This document shows positions 10,520-23,097 of a DNA stretch of 64,000 bases, piece by piece. Within the stretch, counting starts at the first letter, position 1. Every line of letters starts with the position of its first letter. The stretch lies in the NCBI GenBank assembly GCA_026936325.1, contig JAPTHN010000002.1, positions 14,982,142 to 15,046,141 on the forward strand, in the 5' to 3' direction. Made by a program: the position numbers and the translations under genes. This DNA comes from Platynereis dumerilii. Its lineage: Eukaryota; Annelida; Polychaeta; Phyllodocida; Nereididae. The notes under the pieces were generated by a model. The model did not search any database and was not told the DNA's origin. It saw only the letters and a list, made by a program, of their open reading frames with translations.

Positions 10520-11827
10520 CAGTGATGGGCACAATTCAGGCATGTACAATTCAATTCAATTCAATTCAATTGGGCATCAGTGCAAATTCAATTCAATTCA
10601 ATTCACTTGCTTTTTGGAACGAGCTCAATTCAATTCAATTCATAGGGGTAGTCAATTCAATTCAATTCATTTTGTCGCGTAACTTGTCTTAGCGATAAAT
10701 TTTCTAAAGTAAAACGTAAGCACCAGGTACGGGTATGAGTTGTAAATGCAACATTATTTTCTTAACTTATTGTTGACTAATAGATATGTCAGAGAATATT
10801 ACAGCTTGATTATGAAATGTTCAAGATTGCATGAAGACACAAATTTGTGTCATTAGTACGAAAAGTTTAATTGATCATTCAATGACCTGCATCGTTATAA
10901 GTTTATTAGGCTAACTAATATTCGACTATTCATTATTTTCATAACATGATTTTTTGTTATCTTTGAATAGATTGTATTGCCCTTTTAAAAAACGAAAATC
11001 ATCAAAATTTAGATAAATCTGAAATGTTTATGAAAAAAATATTCTTTTGCGAAGATTAAACATGGACAGATCTATGTAAGTCATCATTTAATTATAATTA
11101 TTGAAGTGAAGACCGAAGTGTAAATTCATATGTTAAAATTTGGATTCATTGTTATGATTTAAGAAAATAATTAACACAAACTTGAAGATCAAACATGATA
11201 CCAAAAATCAAAGACAAAGAGAAAATTCTCACTTGATTGCACTTGCAAGGACGAAGTTTGCTTCTGTCCCTACAGAGAAGTGTTCAATTGCACTTAGCAA
11301 TATTGTCATTGCTTTAATCAATTTGGCCATTGTCAATTTGTCAACCATCATTGTTCAAGATGGAAGCCACTTACTAATAATTAGACATGCAGAACTTTGT
11401 AGATAGGCTAGCATCAACATAGTCAAGTCAAAGTCAAAATGCTTTTATTTAGGCAGGGTAACTTGATTCAGCACAATATACTATTTTTCAACAAGGCCCT
11501 GACATATATATTTTTCAAAATGACACAAGATACTTTAAAATTTTAACCAAACAATCAAAATAATCCCTCAAAGGTTCAGGCTCATATTATAAATTCCTCA
11601 CTTTTGGAGCTTTTTTCATGTCTCAGAGGTATGATCACTAATCCACAATAATATACTGGTTGAATTGAAAATGAATTGAATTAAAACCTCAATTCACAGC
11701 CTATCTCAATTCAATTCAATTCATTGCATTTTCCCAACATGGTCAATTCAATTCAATTCATCAACTTTTTGAAATTTGAATTAATTCGAATTAATTCAAT
11801 TCATGAATTGAATTGTGCCCATCACTG
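10520..11827. mobile_element. Non-autonomous hAT element with 8-bp target duplication
   Basis: The ends are CAGTGATGGGCACAATTCA and its complement (TGAATTGTGCCCATCACTG with one insertion), the CAG(T/G)G.TGGGC form typical of hAT elements. It is flanked on both sides by TTTCAGAC (10512-10519 and 11828-11835), the 8-bp duplication hAT transposases make. Removing it restores the left arm of the foldback, so it inserted later. The 1308-base element has no transposase frame. Both subterminal regions (10548-10673 and about 11703-11818) carry arrays of the pentamer CAATT/AATTC in mirror arrangement. A LINE 3' fragment lies inside. Confidence 0.9.
11421..11545 (-). repeat. LINE 3' end fragment inside the hAT element
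   Basis: On the minus strand the sequence reads CCTGCCTAAATAAAAGCATT followed by TTGACTTTGACTTGACT. AATAAA followed by tandem TTGACT units is the usual end of certain L2/RTE-like LINEs, and the same tail style appears near 53478 and 55990. It is too short to assign to a family. Confidence 0.5.
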
Positions 11828-12219
11828 TTTCAGACAGTTACATCTGAAAAAATGTGTATATTTGAAAAGTGGTATCACAGTTAGCACAATTCCATTCTGA
11901 TATGAATTGTGACAGTTGTAATATGTCACTTTTCGAATGTTTGCATGTTTAACACTGTTTTTCTTAGTGGCCAGTAATCTTCTAAGTGTCCATAATCGAA
12001 ATTTCAAGTGATTACAACTCATAATTGCTGGGAAAAAAAGCTCTATTAGAATTGTGCTAACTGTGATACCACTTTTCAACTATACACAATTTTCCAGATG
12101 TAACTGTCTGAAACAGAAACCAACAACTTAAAACTGTGACCATCCAATTCAGGTGACTGAAGTCATTTTTGAGATTATGGAGATTTACAACTGTTAATGC
12201 CTTAGGAAAAAAAGCTCTA

Positions 12220-12791
12220 CCAGGTGGATTTCAGCTAGGATTTCTGGTTGCTGAGATATCTGACCAAACATCTGTCCTCTGCTGGAGATAAACTGCAAAA
12301 TCTTGACTTCGGAAATGCAACTCAGATGGACTTTCAAAAATAGGGGGAGTGTGGAGCAAGACGGGCACACTAACTTCAGTATTAAGAATACCTAATTTCA
12401 TATGCATAAATGAATCAGCACTAAACGCTGTTGTCAGAGACAGATTTCCGCGGGGTTTTCTTCGGCCTAATTCTTAAATCCAAGGTTGTCCAAGTGATCA
12501 ATCCCTTAAGAATTTGTCAAGGAGTGTTGATTTGGGATCTCAATTAGCTGGGCATCTCAATTAGCAAATTCATTAAAATGCCGGTTGTCCTTGTGACGAG
12601 GACCCTCTCCTCAATTAGGCAGCTTCTTTCGAGAACTGGCTTTCTTACAGCGCAGAAACAATATGTGAAGGAAACCACATCTCTTTGATCGACCACTTTG
12701 TCTTTTGAATGAGTCATGGAGGGACCAGGCCTACACAGTTGCATGACCACTGTTCTGCCATCATGAATTGTCTACAGCTTCTACAGCTACA
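12220..12791. other. Non-coding, nothing recognised
   Basis: I find no repeat partner, RNA gene or exon in this stretch. Confidence 0.45.
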
Positions 12792-13040
12792 CTGTAACAT
12801 TTGAAATTTTGAGTCGACTAAAACCATGACAGTTACCACTGGTGCTAAAACTGTGTGACTTTTGCACAATTCCTTTGAGCTTATGGCTTGTTGTTTTTCG
12901 GTAAGATAATCTGTCAGTTACCATAACTTAAAACAACAAGCTATAATATAATAATAATAATATATAATATGTCAGCCCAAAGGAATGGTGCGACCAACTA
13001 ACTCAATCATGTCAGCTGACTCAAAATTCGAATTTTACAG
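12792..13040. mobile_element. Palindromic MITE, copy 2
   Basis: This has the same layout as 1494-1701. The ends are CTGTAACATT and its complement AATTTTACAG, with GAGTCGACT and AGCTGACTC inside them. The centre pairs GGCTTGTTGTTTTTCGGTAA with CATAACTTAAAACAACAAGC. An (ATA)n stretch has grown in the right arm (12946-12966). There is no coding capacity and no clear target duplication. Confidence 0.7.
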
Positions 13041-13899
13041 CATGCTGAGTACCCCAGTTCAGAAGCTGTCAAACTTGTCAATTTCTAAGGGGAATACTTA
13101 TTACATGCATGCATGGCATTGTACATAGTACCATGTACTTATTGTACTCCATATATTTGTGGCTAAGAGTGTACATAGTATCACCCGTTACCTTGAAGTA
13201 TAGGTCTTATACCAGAGTCTGAACAGACTTATGTAAGTGTGATGTGCCAAGAGGATAAGGATCAAGCAGGAGATGCGGCACTGTCCTGACACCGTCTCTC
13301 CCCTAATCCCACCAAGACGCCTCCCTTATGCACCTCATTTAGACACCTTCCTCGCCAGTAAGTGGCCTAATTCCCAATTTACAATCATGAATACTTAATC
13401 CTCATAAGGTTATTTTAGAAGCCAGTAACTGCAGTGGGTGGTAACAAGAGCACAGTGCCACTGCACACACATTGTAATTGGTCATTATTCTGTGAATCAA
13501 CTAATCACAAACAATCAATTGAAACAAATGAAGCTGCAATGACATCTACTCAGATGGGGTTACTTCTTCATTGTTCTCAGCTTGATTTGTTCAGAATGGG
13601 TTGGCCTTGGTGTGGGCCTAATGAGGAACACCTGCCATTTCTGATTTAGATTTTAATTTCTAAAGGTGAAAATGGCTTCAAAATTAGCTTATGTCTCAAG
13701 GACAATTTAAATGCTTCAACATAAGTAAGTCCCCCTTGCAGTTTGTCACTTTGCTATATATAAAGAGTGGATTGTTGCACTGTGAAAATGGCACTCAGCG
13801 TGATTTGTCATGATCATACCCAATACTTTCAATGTTAATTTGATTTAAGGAGACTTATCCCGCTCGTTGCTGACAGTCAAGCAAAAGGATTATGCATCT
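13041..13899. other. Non-coding, nothing recognised
   Basis: I find no repeat partner within the window and no supported exon; the longest open frame (71 codons near 13434) lacks any motif. Confidence 0.45.
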
Positions 13900-14100
13900 T
13901 ATTTTCACTCTAAAGTCAGTAATGAGGAATCAAATGGCCTTCTCTTGATCATGACTGATTGGACAGCCTCTATATGTTTCCCATGTTGAAAGTAGAGAAG
14001 ATGACACTTCATCGGCTATCATGAGTCACATAGTGCATTTTTCACAGTAAACTGGTCCTCATTTTTTCTATGTCAAAGTGACAGACTGTAACAAAAACCA
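13900..14100 (+). repeat. Dispersed repeat R2, copy 1
   Basis: This stretch matches 40845-41045 in the same orientation. Shared words include AATCAAATGGCCTTCTC, TGATCATGACT, ACAGCCTCTAT and AGAGAAGATG. By eye it agrees at roughly three bases in four. Ends and family are unknown. Confidence 0.55.
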
Positions 14101-15778
14101 TAATACATGTACCTCAAGGGTCCATTTTCTGATTTTTATGAAAGTCGACCCGTAGTTCTGCATATTGTCTACAAATGTATTTCATTGATTTGTAGCTTGT
14201 TTGCTTCATTTTCGTCTGAGCCGGTAGACCTTGGGGTGCAAATACCCCTCTTTTCAAAATTTTTCAAAGTTCAGGCTTGTCAAAAAATGTTATAAGGTGG
14301 TCAACTTACACTCAAATGATTTCTTATGACACTAAAGGAACCCAAACAGTAAAAATATTAAAATACAAGTCCCAAGTTGTCCTCTAAATATGATTTAGAA
14401 GCAAATTTTCCTATCCATTTGAAAGTATTTGCGAAGTTCCATAAAAAATAGCAAACTTTCTACCCATAAATCAAACTGACTTTTGTGAATCTTCTTCTCT
14501 TTGTAGCTGATTGTGTTTCTGGAAGAATAGTTTCCTTGGAAGATTATCCATTCGAATCTGCTTTCAATCCAAAGTATATTTTTCTCTTTCGAATGATTAT
14601 TCTAAATAATCGCAAAGGGCTGTGTGTTTTATGGGCGAGTCCTGGCAGATTTCTTTCAGATATCTTTAGATTAGTAGTAATCGAATAGTCCTCCTAAGGC
14701 AATCAGGAATTGTGGAAAATTTGATTGTAGGATTACAGGAAGGGGACCTTGGCAGAATTGATGTGCCTTTTTGTACTTTTAGAGCTTGAATGTCTCAGAG
14801 ATATGATCAATAAAAATGATAAATGTACCGAAGAGGACATCATTCCAGACCAATGCCATGGCCCAAGGATTGCTCTCCATTTATAAGAGACACTGGAAAC
14901 TTGAAAAAGTATCTTTGTGCCATCAGCTTTGTACGTCTTATTGGAATGTAGAAGACCCTTGAAATTGTCCTTACATCTGAGCAAAGGATAAATTAGCAGT
15001 TTATAGACATATTTCATCGCTTCTTTCCTTTTAATTGGTTCATTTTTCATGTTTGTTTACTTATTAGTTTATTAATAGATTATTAAAATGTTAGATTTAG
15101 TTGCATCATTTTCAAGTAGTTCGCATCGTAATTTCATTCAAATTGACCATTTGCTAAATATGTGATAAAGCATTTCAGATTTGAAACGACTTGTTTTTCA
15201 CACTGTAATGGTTATGGGCAGAGTATAACTGGTTTATCTGACATTTTTTCAGCTTTTGAAATAATGTGTTTGCTCAAAACTATAGGTTATGGCCTCATAA
15301 GTTTAGCTCTATGTGTCACATGTATGTTATATATGTTATGTTGTATTTGCATATAGTCTGGTAATAATAGTTTTATCGAATAGTAATCATAGCATTTTAT
15401 GTCAACAAATAAATGAACATTTATTCTTTCGCTAGATCGATATATAATGTATATTTCAGAGGTAAAATTAGCGTGGTGACATGCTGCAAACGATTTAAGA
15501 GCTTTATTAATATTTTGATATTAAACTGCAAAACAAAGAATCAACACTTTTTGCTGATTATTTGGTTGTTTCCAATATTTTGCCTCTAACGGGTCCCTTA
15601 TCAGTGGGTCCAGCTGCCTCGATAAAACATTCCCTACTAAAGAATGGCACCTAATACCACAGATCAGCTCTTCTGCACTTGTGTGTATTTCCACGGCAGC
15701 TGATAAAATTATCATTTGAAAAGAGAATAAAGAACTTAGTGATTTCATTTTCATTTTAGTGATTTCATTTTCATTTTA
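14101..15778. other. Non-coding, nothing recognised
   Basis: This is AT-rich sequence with random-looking short frames. The 105-codon minus-strand frame at 14733-15050 has no domain and no splice support. Confidence 0.45.
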
Positions 15779-15779
15779 C

Positions 15780-15826
<47 letters not shown>

Positions 15827-15827
15827 A

Positions 15828-15923
<96 letters not shown>

Positions 15924-15948
15924 GTCTATCTATCTTTCTATCTATCTG

Positions 15949-15985
<37 letters not shown>

Positions 15986-15986
15986 A

Positions 15987-16034
<48 letters not shown>

Positions 16035-16130
16035 ACTCAATCAACAATCAATCAATCTATCTATCTGTCTATCTATCTAATAGTATCTATCTAGTTATTT
16101 ATCTGTCTAGTTATCTATCTATTTGCTGTA
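15779..16130. repeat. Tetranucleotide microsatellite (TCTA)n
   Basis: About 350 bases of TCTA units with scattered changes (TCTG, TTTC, CAAT near 16040). The long open frame across it (Tyr-Leu-Ser-Ile repeats) follows from the repeat period and is not a gene. Confidence 0.97.
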
Positions 16131-16360
16131 TGGATAAAAAAAGTGTTTCCTTACGTGTAACACTCGTTCATCTCCGCTGTTAATAGACTTGGCAAAGGAT
16201 ACCCACACCCAAGGTTGTAGAGACATAAACACATTACCTGGCTGTAAAAACTTTACTTAAAATTGACATGATTCACTCGTATGCATGCAATTAAAATGCA
16301 GTTTCAAATCTTGAACAGAAGTCGTGGACAAGCATTCAACAAGCTGAATACATATATATA

Positions 16361-16915
16361 CAGTTGTGCTTGAGAGTTTCTGAACCCCTGGCACTTCTTA
16401 CCTTATTTGTGCGCATCTATCTAACAAACACAGGAATAGCTTATAAAATGGGTTTATAATAAACTGAGCACTATCTTTTATGTGTGAACAACTGTTCATA
16501 AGAAATAATGACATTTAGATATGATTTTATGATGAAAGTCTCCACAACTTGTGTGTTCAAAAGTTTCTGAACCCTTCTGAAATATAAACTATCAACAACT
16601 TGTTTGCTGAAATAAATGCTTCCAAACACTTGTTATGGCTCTGGACTAACAATTGGCAGATTTTCTGAGGGATTTTTGACCATTCTTCAAGAGAGCATTC
16701 TCTTAACCCTCATAAGCTGACGGGTCATCTGATGTGCACTGCCTTGTCAAATATGACCAAGGCATATCTAGTGGGTTCTGATCGGCAAACTGTCAAGGCC
16801 GTTCCAGAACCCTAAATTTAATAGACTTTCACAAATTTTTTGTGGACTTGATTGTATACTCTGGGTAATTGTTCTGCTGGAAGACCCACTTGCGGCCAAG
16901 TTTCAGGCTTATAAG
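16361..16915 (-). mobile_element. Truncated Tc1-like transposon
   Basis: The outer end begins CAGTTGTGCTTGAGAGTTTC after a TA. A second copy of the word (GTGTGTTCAAAAGTTTCTGA) lies about 190 bases inward, the double direct repeat of Tc1 IR/DR ends. On the minus strand, residues KWVFQQNNYPEYT (about 16855-16895) match the conserved transposase stretch normally reading KWVFQQDNDPKHT. Catalytic Asp in that motif is replaced, and several stops follow, so it is dead. The other end and the N-terminal half of the transposase are missing; the copy stops near the minisatellite at 16967. Confidence 0.8.
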
Positions 16916-16966
16916 TGAAAGCTTAAAAGTGAAAGCAGAAAATAATTTTTCCTCAGATGGTACACG

Positions 16967-17172
16967 TCTTTTGGTCCAGATTAGGCCTTTGGGCAAAGGC
17001 TGCCCGATCACTTGATTGGGAAAGCAAGCCTTTTGGCCCAGATCAAGCTTTGGGCAAAGCCTGTAAAAGATGCCCAATCACTTAATTGGGAAACAAGCCT
17101 TTGGGCTCATTTAAAACATGCCCAGATGGTTGACAAAGGCCGCCCGATCAAGTGATCAGGCAGGTCAAGCCT
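16967..17172. repeat. Minisatellite, three units of 60-70 bases
   Basis: Units start near 16974, 17036 and 17104. Each holds a form of TTTGGGCAAAG and GCCCGATCACTTGATTGGG (or GCCCAATCACTTAATTGGG), the latter close to self-complementary. Units are diverged and the third is rearranged. Confidence 0.65.
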
Positions 17173-18164
17173 ATTGGGTGTAACAGTGCCTCAAAATTAC
17201 AAGGAAGACATGCTAACCATTCTGCCAGGGAGACACATGAAGCTGCAGAGGGAAAAATCTTCTGATCAAAGTTGGGCATTGTAGGCCTATAGATCATAAC
17301 AATTATGGAATCTTTTTTAATTGAGATTTAAGAGCAAACAAGAAATGGGGGCTTACGGTATGCAATAACTTGATTCCGCAAATGTGAGAACTCTGGAAGA
17401 AGGTGGAATGTTCTCTTGAGGACCCCATTTCCTGCCATGCCTGATATCATGCAGTCCTTTAAAAAGTGGCCCATCGGAGACTTGCTACAGGGCTGTAAAT
17501 GTGGTTTCCAGTTGCCACCCAGCATGGAAATCTCACATGACATTATCCTGCTCGTCAAATTCGTATTTTGTTTGCATATATTTTTTCTGGAAGGTGGAGC
17601 TCAAGTAAATTAATATTCTGCGAACGGCATTAATCTATGAGTACCAGTGACTGTTAAAGTACAGAATTGCTGATATGATGAGAGAGCGAGAAAGTAGAGC
17701 AAGTAACCTTGTGCAACATGTGTGGCCTATGCTTTCTTATTTTACCAAGATGAAAAAAGAAACGATATTGAAGTTAGCCCAAATAGTGATATTTAGCTTG
17801 AAAGTCAATAAGAAGAAAATTAGCATTGTATGGCATGCAATCCAGTTCCACAAAGTTGCTCCATCAGAATTTTATTAAATACTTGGATGCCCGCTCCTGA
17901 TTTGATGACATATTCGCATTGCCTGACTTAGTGACTTTCCTCTTCTTGTCCAAGTTGAGTCCCTGCATGTTTAACTTTTAGAGATGCTGCATTTAATATG
18001 TCATCATTGCACACATACATAATTTTTCCTTGAATAAAGATCTTGGTTCGAGCCTTCAAAGAACTGTTTCAATGTGTGCGTAATGCTCAAATTTTTCGTA
18101 TCATTTTACAAAAGCACCTGGTTCACAGCTAACAGATTTTGTGGCTCATCTTGAATAGTGCAAT
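17173..18164. other. Non-coding, nothing recognised
   Basis: I see no repeat partner in the window and no supported exon. Short open frames overlap on both strands near 17330-17610 without motifs. Confidence 0.45.
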
Positions 18165-18400
18165 TTTATATGGTAACATGTACAATGTGTGCCAAATCTC
18201 ACTCAACACTTTTCGTTGTACAATGTACATGGATTATAGTATGACTTTTTTCTGTTTTTGTCTTACTCAACAGCTGTGTTTTCACTGGTTTAGTAACCAT
18301 AGTCGTGTTACTGAGATTTAATCATGAGTTTATACTCAAAAATCAACATATACTCCAGTATTGATCATCTGTACACATAACAGTATAAATATGGTTAACT

Positions 18401-19359
18401 GGTTCAATCCCAGTTAAATGGGCAAATTCCAAAAATAGAAAATGTTCAGACATATCCGGTTGTCATTTCTAGTAGAATCATAGTAGAGTCCTGAAATTTG
18501 GCAGTCCTTTAAAAAACATTATTAGGAATATGCTGATGTACAATATAGATATGTCTATAAAGACGAACTGCATAAAATACCGTGTTTAACGGCCAAAAAC
18601 CAGAAAATTCAAATGTCCAACTCCGAAGTGGCTTAATTTAATTCAATGCTGTGTAACCATTTTCCCAGGTACTGATTTCAGAAGTAAACTAAAATTTGCC
18701 CAACAAAATTTGCCTTCATGTGATAAAACCCATTACTAATTTTGAAATACCTAAATAGGTTTTTAACGAAATATAAAAAAGAGATACAATTCTTGTAAAT
18801 TACGTTACCAAGGTTTGAGGCCACTTAAACCACCGAAATATAATTTTCTAGTAATTCGGAATGACTTGAATGAAAAGCCTGTAAAGTCTAGTTTTTGCTC
18901 CATTTTACAGTTTTCAAAAATATTGAAAACTCTTATCACAGGAAGCCAAAGAAGGTCGAAAAGTGATTTTGTCGTTTTTTGATGTAAATTACGTTACCAT
19001 GCGTTACAGAAAGACCAATAGAGGTAGAGAAATTATTTTTCTACATTTCTGTAGCTCCTTGATGCTTGAGATCTTCTGGTAAATTTCATTTAATTGTGAT
19101 GATTATTTTAGCACTGCGAAGGGAAAAGGACTTTAAAATTGTTCAAAACCATGTAAATTACGTTACCATGGCTGATTTTAACCTGTAAAAATGCATTAGA
19201 AAGGTTGATAAATTAAAGTTGAGATTAGTGACAAATATTTCGGAAAATGTACCTCCAGATAATTTATGAAAGGTATTTAATCAAATTTTTCATTTTCATG
19301 AGGGTCACTTTTTCACTTTTTGTATGTCCATAATTTGCCCATTTAACTGGGATTGAGCC
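18401..19359. mobile_element. 959-bp DNA element with inverted ends and 4-bp duplication, family unknown
   Basis: The left end GGTTCAATCCCAGTTAAATG continues into GGCAAATT. The right end is the near-perfect complement, AATTTGCCCATTTAACTGGG followed by ATTGAGCC. AACT flanks it on both sides (18397-18400 and 19360-19363). The paralogous site in copy B, near 24965-24975, reads ATATGGTTTACTATATG with no insert, so the ends and 4-bp duplication are fixed by an empty site. There is no transposase frame. Inside, TGTAAATTACGTTACCA occurs three times in one orientation (18794, 18983, 19152). I cannot assign a superfamily; the 4-bp duplication with a GGTT end does not match the common ones. Confidence 0.85.
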
Positions 19360-22300
19360 AACTATATTGTGTAGATTTTTTTCTGGTTTTTTTTTCTGTT
19401 TGCTTCTGATATGATTTTCATTGGACATAACTTGTGTGCAGTGTTAGAGATGTGATGGTTGAAAGTTTGAAAAGAAAAGCAAAGTATTTAAAAATGCAAA
19501 GTATTAAAAAAATAATGACAATGTCATTGCTTTTCAGAGCCCTAAACACATTACCCAAAATGATAATAAATTATGTCAAGCTCACTGCTCATTGCCAAGC
19601 AACCAACTTGAGTGAGAAATAATATGACAGGTGGTATGATATCATATCATGCCAAGTTGCAAGCCACTTCTTTCTGAATATGCCATATTATATCCGCTCA
19701 CCCTTTGTTGTCAGTGGTAGCATTCGGGTTTGCCACTTGTGTATTGACGAAACATATTTATTACAGCAGAAGTAAAGAACATGAACTCAGAAGTGGCTGA
19801 CTATGTCATGCTTTCATGCAACTTTACCAGACTGAGTGTGACCAACTCAGCCTCTTATTATGAATCCATGCTTGTCACAGTCACTTCAGCTGCAAGCTTG
19901 ACACATTTGTTTTATACAATGCTTTGGAAAGTGCTTAAATCTGAATTGCATGTAACTATAATGGTGGGATAATGAATCTTACGGCACATTCAACAATATA
20001 CGATCTTGCATGAACGATGTTGCTATTGTTAGACATGAGTCAGAAGTATTATTTTCCAGATGAAGATAATAGATGAAATCTATTTTAATTTTGTTAGAAA
20101 ACAGGATTATTATTATTAGAATATAATTAAAAGAATATATATGATTTGTGTGCTTGATTTGTGTTTCAGATGGAAGGACATCACAAAGCTCTTGATTGAT
20201 TTGCTTATGTGGAATATGTGGGAGAAAAAGTAGATGCGATGCAACTGGGCTTAATACGGGGTACTTGGGGATGTAAATGTATGCCTTTATGATTCTGTGA
20301 TGAGAGATGGATAGTCGCAGAGAGAATCTGCATAAATATATATAGTAGATAAAAAGAACAACCTGATGAGGCAAATTCAGAAGGCCTGTCCTACTATGTT
20401 GATGGATGAGAAATATGCGTGAGTTAGAGAGTTCACTACACTTTGTGGACAACAGACTGAAGATAAACTGAAGATATTCTGGTGACAAATTAGCTTCTGT
20501 ACGTTGAAAATTGTAGTTTGTAAGTCATACCAAAGAACTTAAACTTTAACTGAGCCAAGAAAATCTCTCCTTCCCTGAGACTTATATATATATATATATT
20601 CCCTTTTGTGGCCTGTGGTTATAATGCAATCAAGTTGTGTTTTTGGAAATAGCAATTTTAATGCTTGGAGAGTTGTGGTAAATTTTCTTGACCAACAGCA
20701 GAGAACAAAATCTGACTAACAAAGCTAGCATGACTTGGTCAGGTCATATCAGGCTTCTGAAAAAATCAGCCCAAGTGAGAGGTGGACCACCTTGTACACT
20801 ATAATCCTTGCAAGGCTTGCATGTATATTTACTATTGTGTATTGAAAAGCATATCTGGAAGCTGGTGTCTGTGCTCTGATGTTTAAATTGTACTGAAACA
20901 TTAGGTGATTTACTATATCAGCCAATTCACTGATTTTATTTGCATTATTTATGCACATAGACATGCTCTTGATGTTGATGGTGACTCCATTAACTAGTAA
21001 TTATGGTTTATACCTCTATTTCGTGGGTTATCACACTTTGACACGAGGCTGAAATGGTATTTCATGAATATGCCACATTAGATGGTCTGCTTAATGCAAA
21101 TATTGAGAGAACCATAAATTGGAATATGAGAGTCTTTTATTAGCCTCATTTGGTGAAAGTAGAATTTTATAGGATGTTCTGAAGGGAGATTGGTATGGCT
21201 CTTTGAGTAATGTGTATTTGTATACCGTTGCATTGGTACACATTCCAAAATAACAGAGCCATACTCAGAACTGGAATTGACAGTGGCTTTAGCTTCTGGA
21301 ATTAACCATTGAAATAAGTATATTCTTTCACATAAAGAGTATTAGCCTCATCCTAAAGCTACATTATTGTACATTTTAGACATTTCCATTAAATGTATCA
21401 CAAGGGATTATAGTTAATCATGCCTTTATTGAGATAATTATTACAATGGTTATATATTTTCATACTGCCTCATATTATAACAGGTATTTAGAATGTCCAT
21501 CATTCAGTTTGCTGAATCCATACCCCCCACGACAGCTGTAGAACATTGGGGATAATGAATATCAGAGTTTTAAAAAAAAATGTCTGTAACATTTTAGAGT
21601 CTGTGGTTGCCAAGCATGTGAGCATGAATTATTGACATAGTTACTTTTTATTAAAAATTAAATATACAAATGGCATGTTGTATATTCTGAGAAAAGGAAG
21701 GCAGCACTCAATTTTGCCTTCGTTTTTCTTCAAGAAATGGGGAAGCATGGTTATTTCTGATGGAGAGTTGTGTTGCGTTATCAATTCTTAAAGATGCCTA
21801 ATGGTACAGTAATGCTCCCAAACATTCTGCCATTAGCTATAGAGGCAACAGTGAATGTCCAATACCAGAGGATATCTAACTTAATACAGGTATCATGAAA
21901 GAGTGTTGTGGTTGCGACAAAACAATAATGCCTAGAGTATTGAGTGAGCTCGGTAAGTGAAACTTTCCCAAAATGGTTGACAATACATCCATATATTAAG
22001 GCATGAATGGTGAATCTCATGTTACTCAAATAAAAAAAGGGTGAAAAGAAAATTGATATAATATGTTAGTGATGCACCATTTGTTTGCCCCGACAGGGAC
22101 TCCTGCTTTCATCTGTGTGTGTGTGTGTCTGTCTGTCTGTCTGTCTATCAGCATCTTCTGTCTAACTGTCATAATTTTATGTATCTGTCAAACATGTGTC
22201 TGTTGCACCTTAGAGCAATAACCCATGCAACATTGCACAGGCAATTCGGATGGTTTTTGTTTAATTTTAATAACAGAGAAGTGATCAAATGTTGATGATG

Positions 22301-22845
22301 ATCAGAGAAGGAGCTCACAGTATTATTGATGTTAAGGATTTCTATACCTTGCTCATAAATATGGAATAAATTTAGAAGAATAAGTGGCGAAAAAAGTAAA
22401 TTTTTTAGCTTCAACACTAACAAGGTCCAATGCAAAGGCCCACTTATATTTCTTGCAAAAGTATAACATATTTATGACCAAGACTTTATATTTTTTGCTG
22501 CAGTGACACCAAAGCACTAGATGTAAGAGTTATTTTGTGACAGTGGTGCACTGATGTAGCTTGCCAGGACAATGATTGTTCCTTGTCTCATTTTTTTGTG
22601 TCTGTGAACCCTCGGTAATAATTGATCTCTACGTCTCCCTGGCAAATTACTATTGGACTGTCCATACCACCTACTTACCAACTTGGGGAGTTCTCCTTTT
22701 CCATCACAACACATATGTATACCTGAAAGCTATCAACTTTTACATGGACTCATGAAGAATAAAAAGGCAATTTTAAGAATGCGTATAGATCCCTAATGCA
22801 GAAACTGTATCTCCCTTTTTATGATTCTTTAATGTCTCATGAAGC

Positions 22846-23000
22846 CAGTTGTCAGTGCTGCCAGGTGGTAGGTCAGCTCAACTTGGACATTCGCTATCAC
22901 CCACTAATTGCTGCTGGACTTTTATTATTGGGGTGATGGACTTCAGCTGGTCAGGCAGGGTCACTCAGTGGTCAAGCTGTTTCAATTGGCTTCTTTTTTT
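22846..23000 (+). repeat. Conserved 150-bp core, copy 1
   Basis: This core matches 29811-29964 with about four changes in 150 and, inverted, 26045-26189. It is better conserved than its flanks. One frame stays open in copies 1 and 3 (LPGGRSAQLGHSLSPTNC and on), but the inverted copy has length changes, so coding is unproven. Confidence 0.7.
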
Positions 23001-23097
23001 CATGGCAGTTGTGCAGATGTCTGTAACTGTTGAATTAACCATTGAGAGTGCTATACCCAGAAGTGGAGTGATTTAATAAATATCTACCAAACAGTAA

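Larger units (their letters stand above)
10406..12219. repeat. Foldback element, interrupted by an hAT element
   Basis: Long inverted arms are seen once the hAT insert is set aside. The left arm is 10406-10519 plus 11836 to about 11897; the right arm is about 12045-12219. Matching words include AGAGCTTTTTTTCC with its complement, TCACCTGAATTGGATGGTCA, and TTAAGTTGTTGGTTTCTGTT with AACAGAAACCAACAACTTAA. By eye identity is above nine in ten. The loop (11898-12044) repeats part of the arm (GGGAAAAAAAGCTCTA). No clear target duplication is seen outside. The arm shares the AACTTAAAAC word with the palindromic MITE at 12792. Confidence 0.78.

Noticed and set aside
15759-16094. A 111-codon open frame of Tyr-Leu-Ser-Ile repeats
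   Set aside because: It is produced by the (TCTA)n microsatellite; a 4-base period gives a 4-residue repeat with no stops.
22081-22150. A CRISPR-like or regulatory array
   Set aside because: It is a plain (GT)n/(GTCT)n simple repeat; no CRISPR arrays are expected or seen in this animal DNA.
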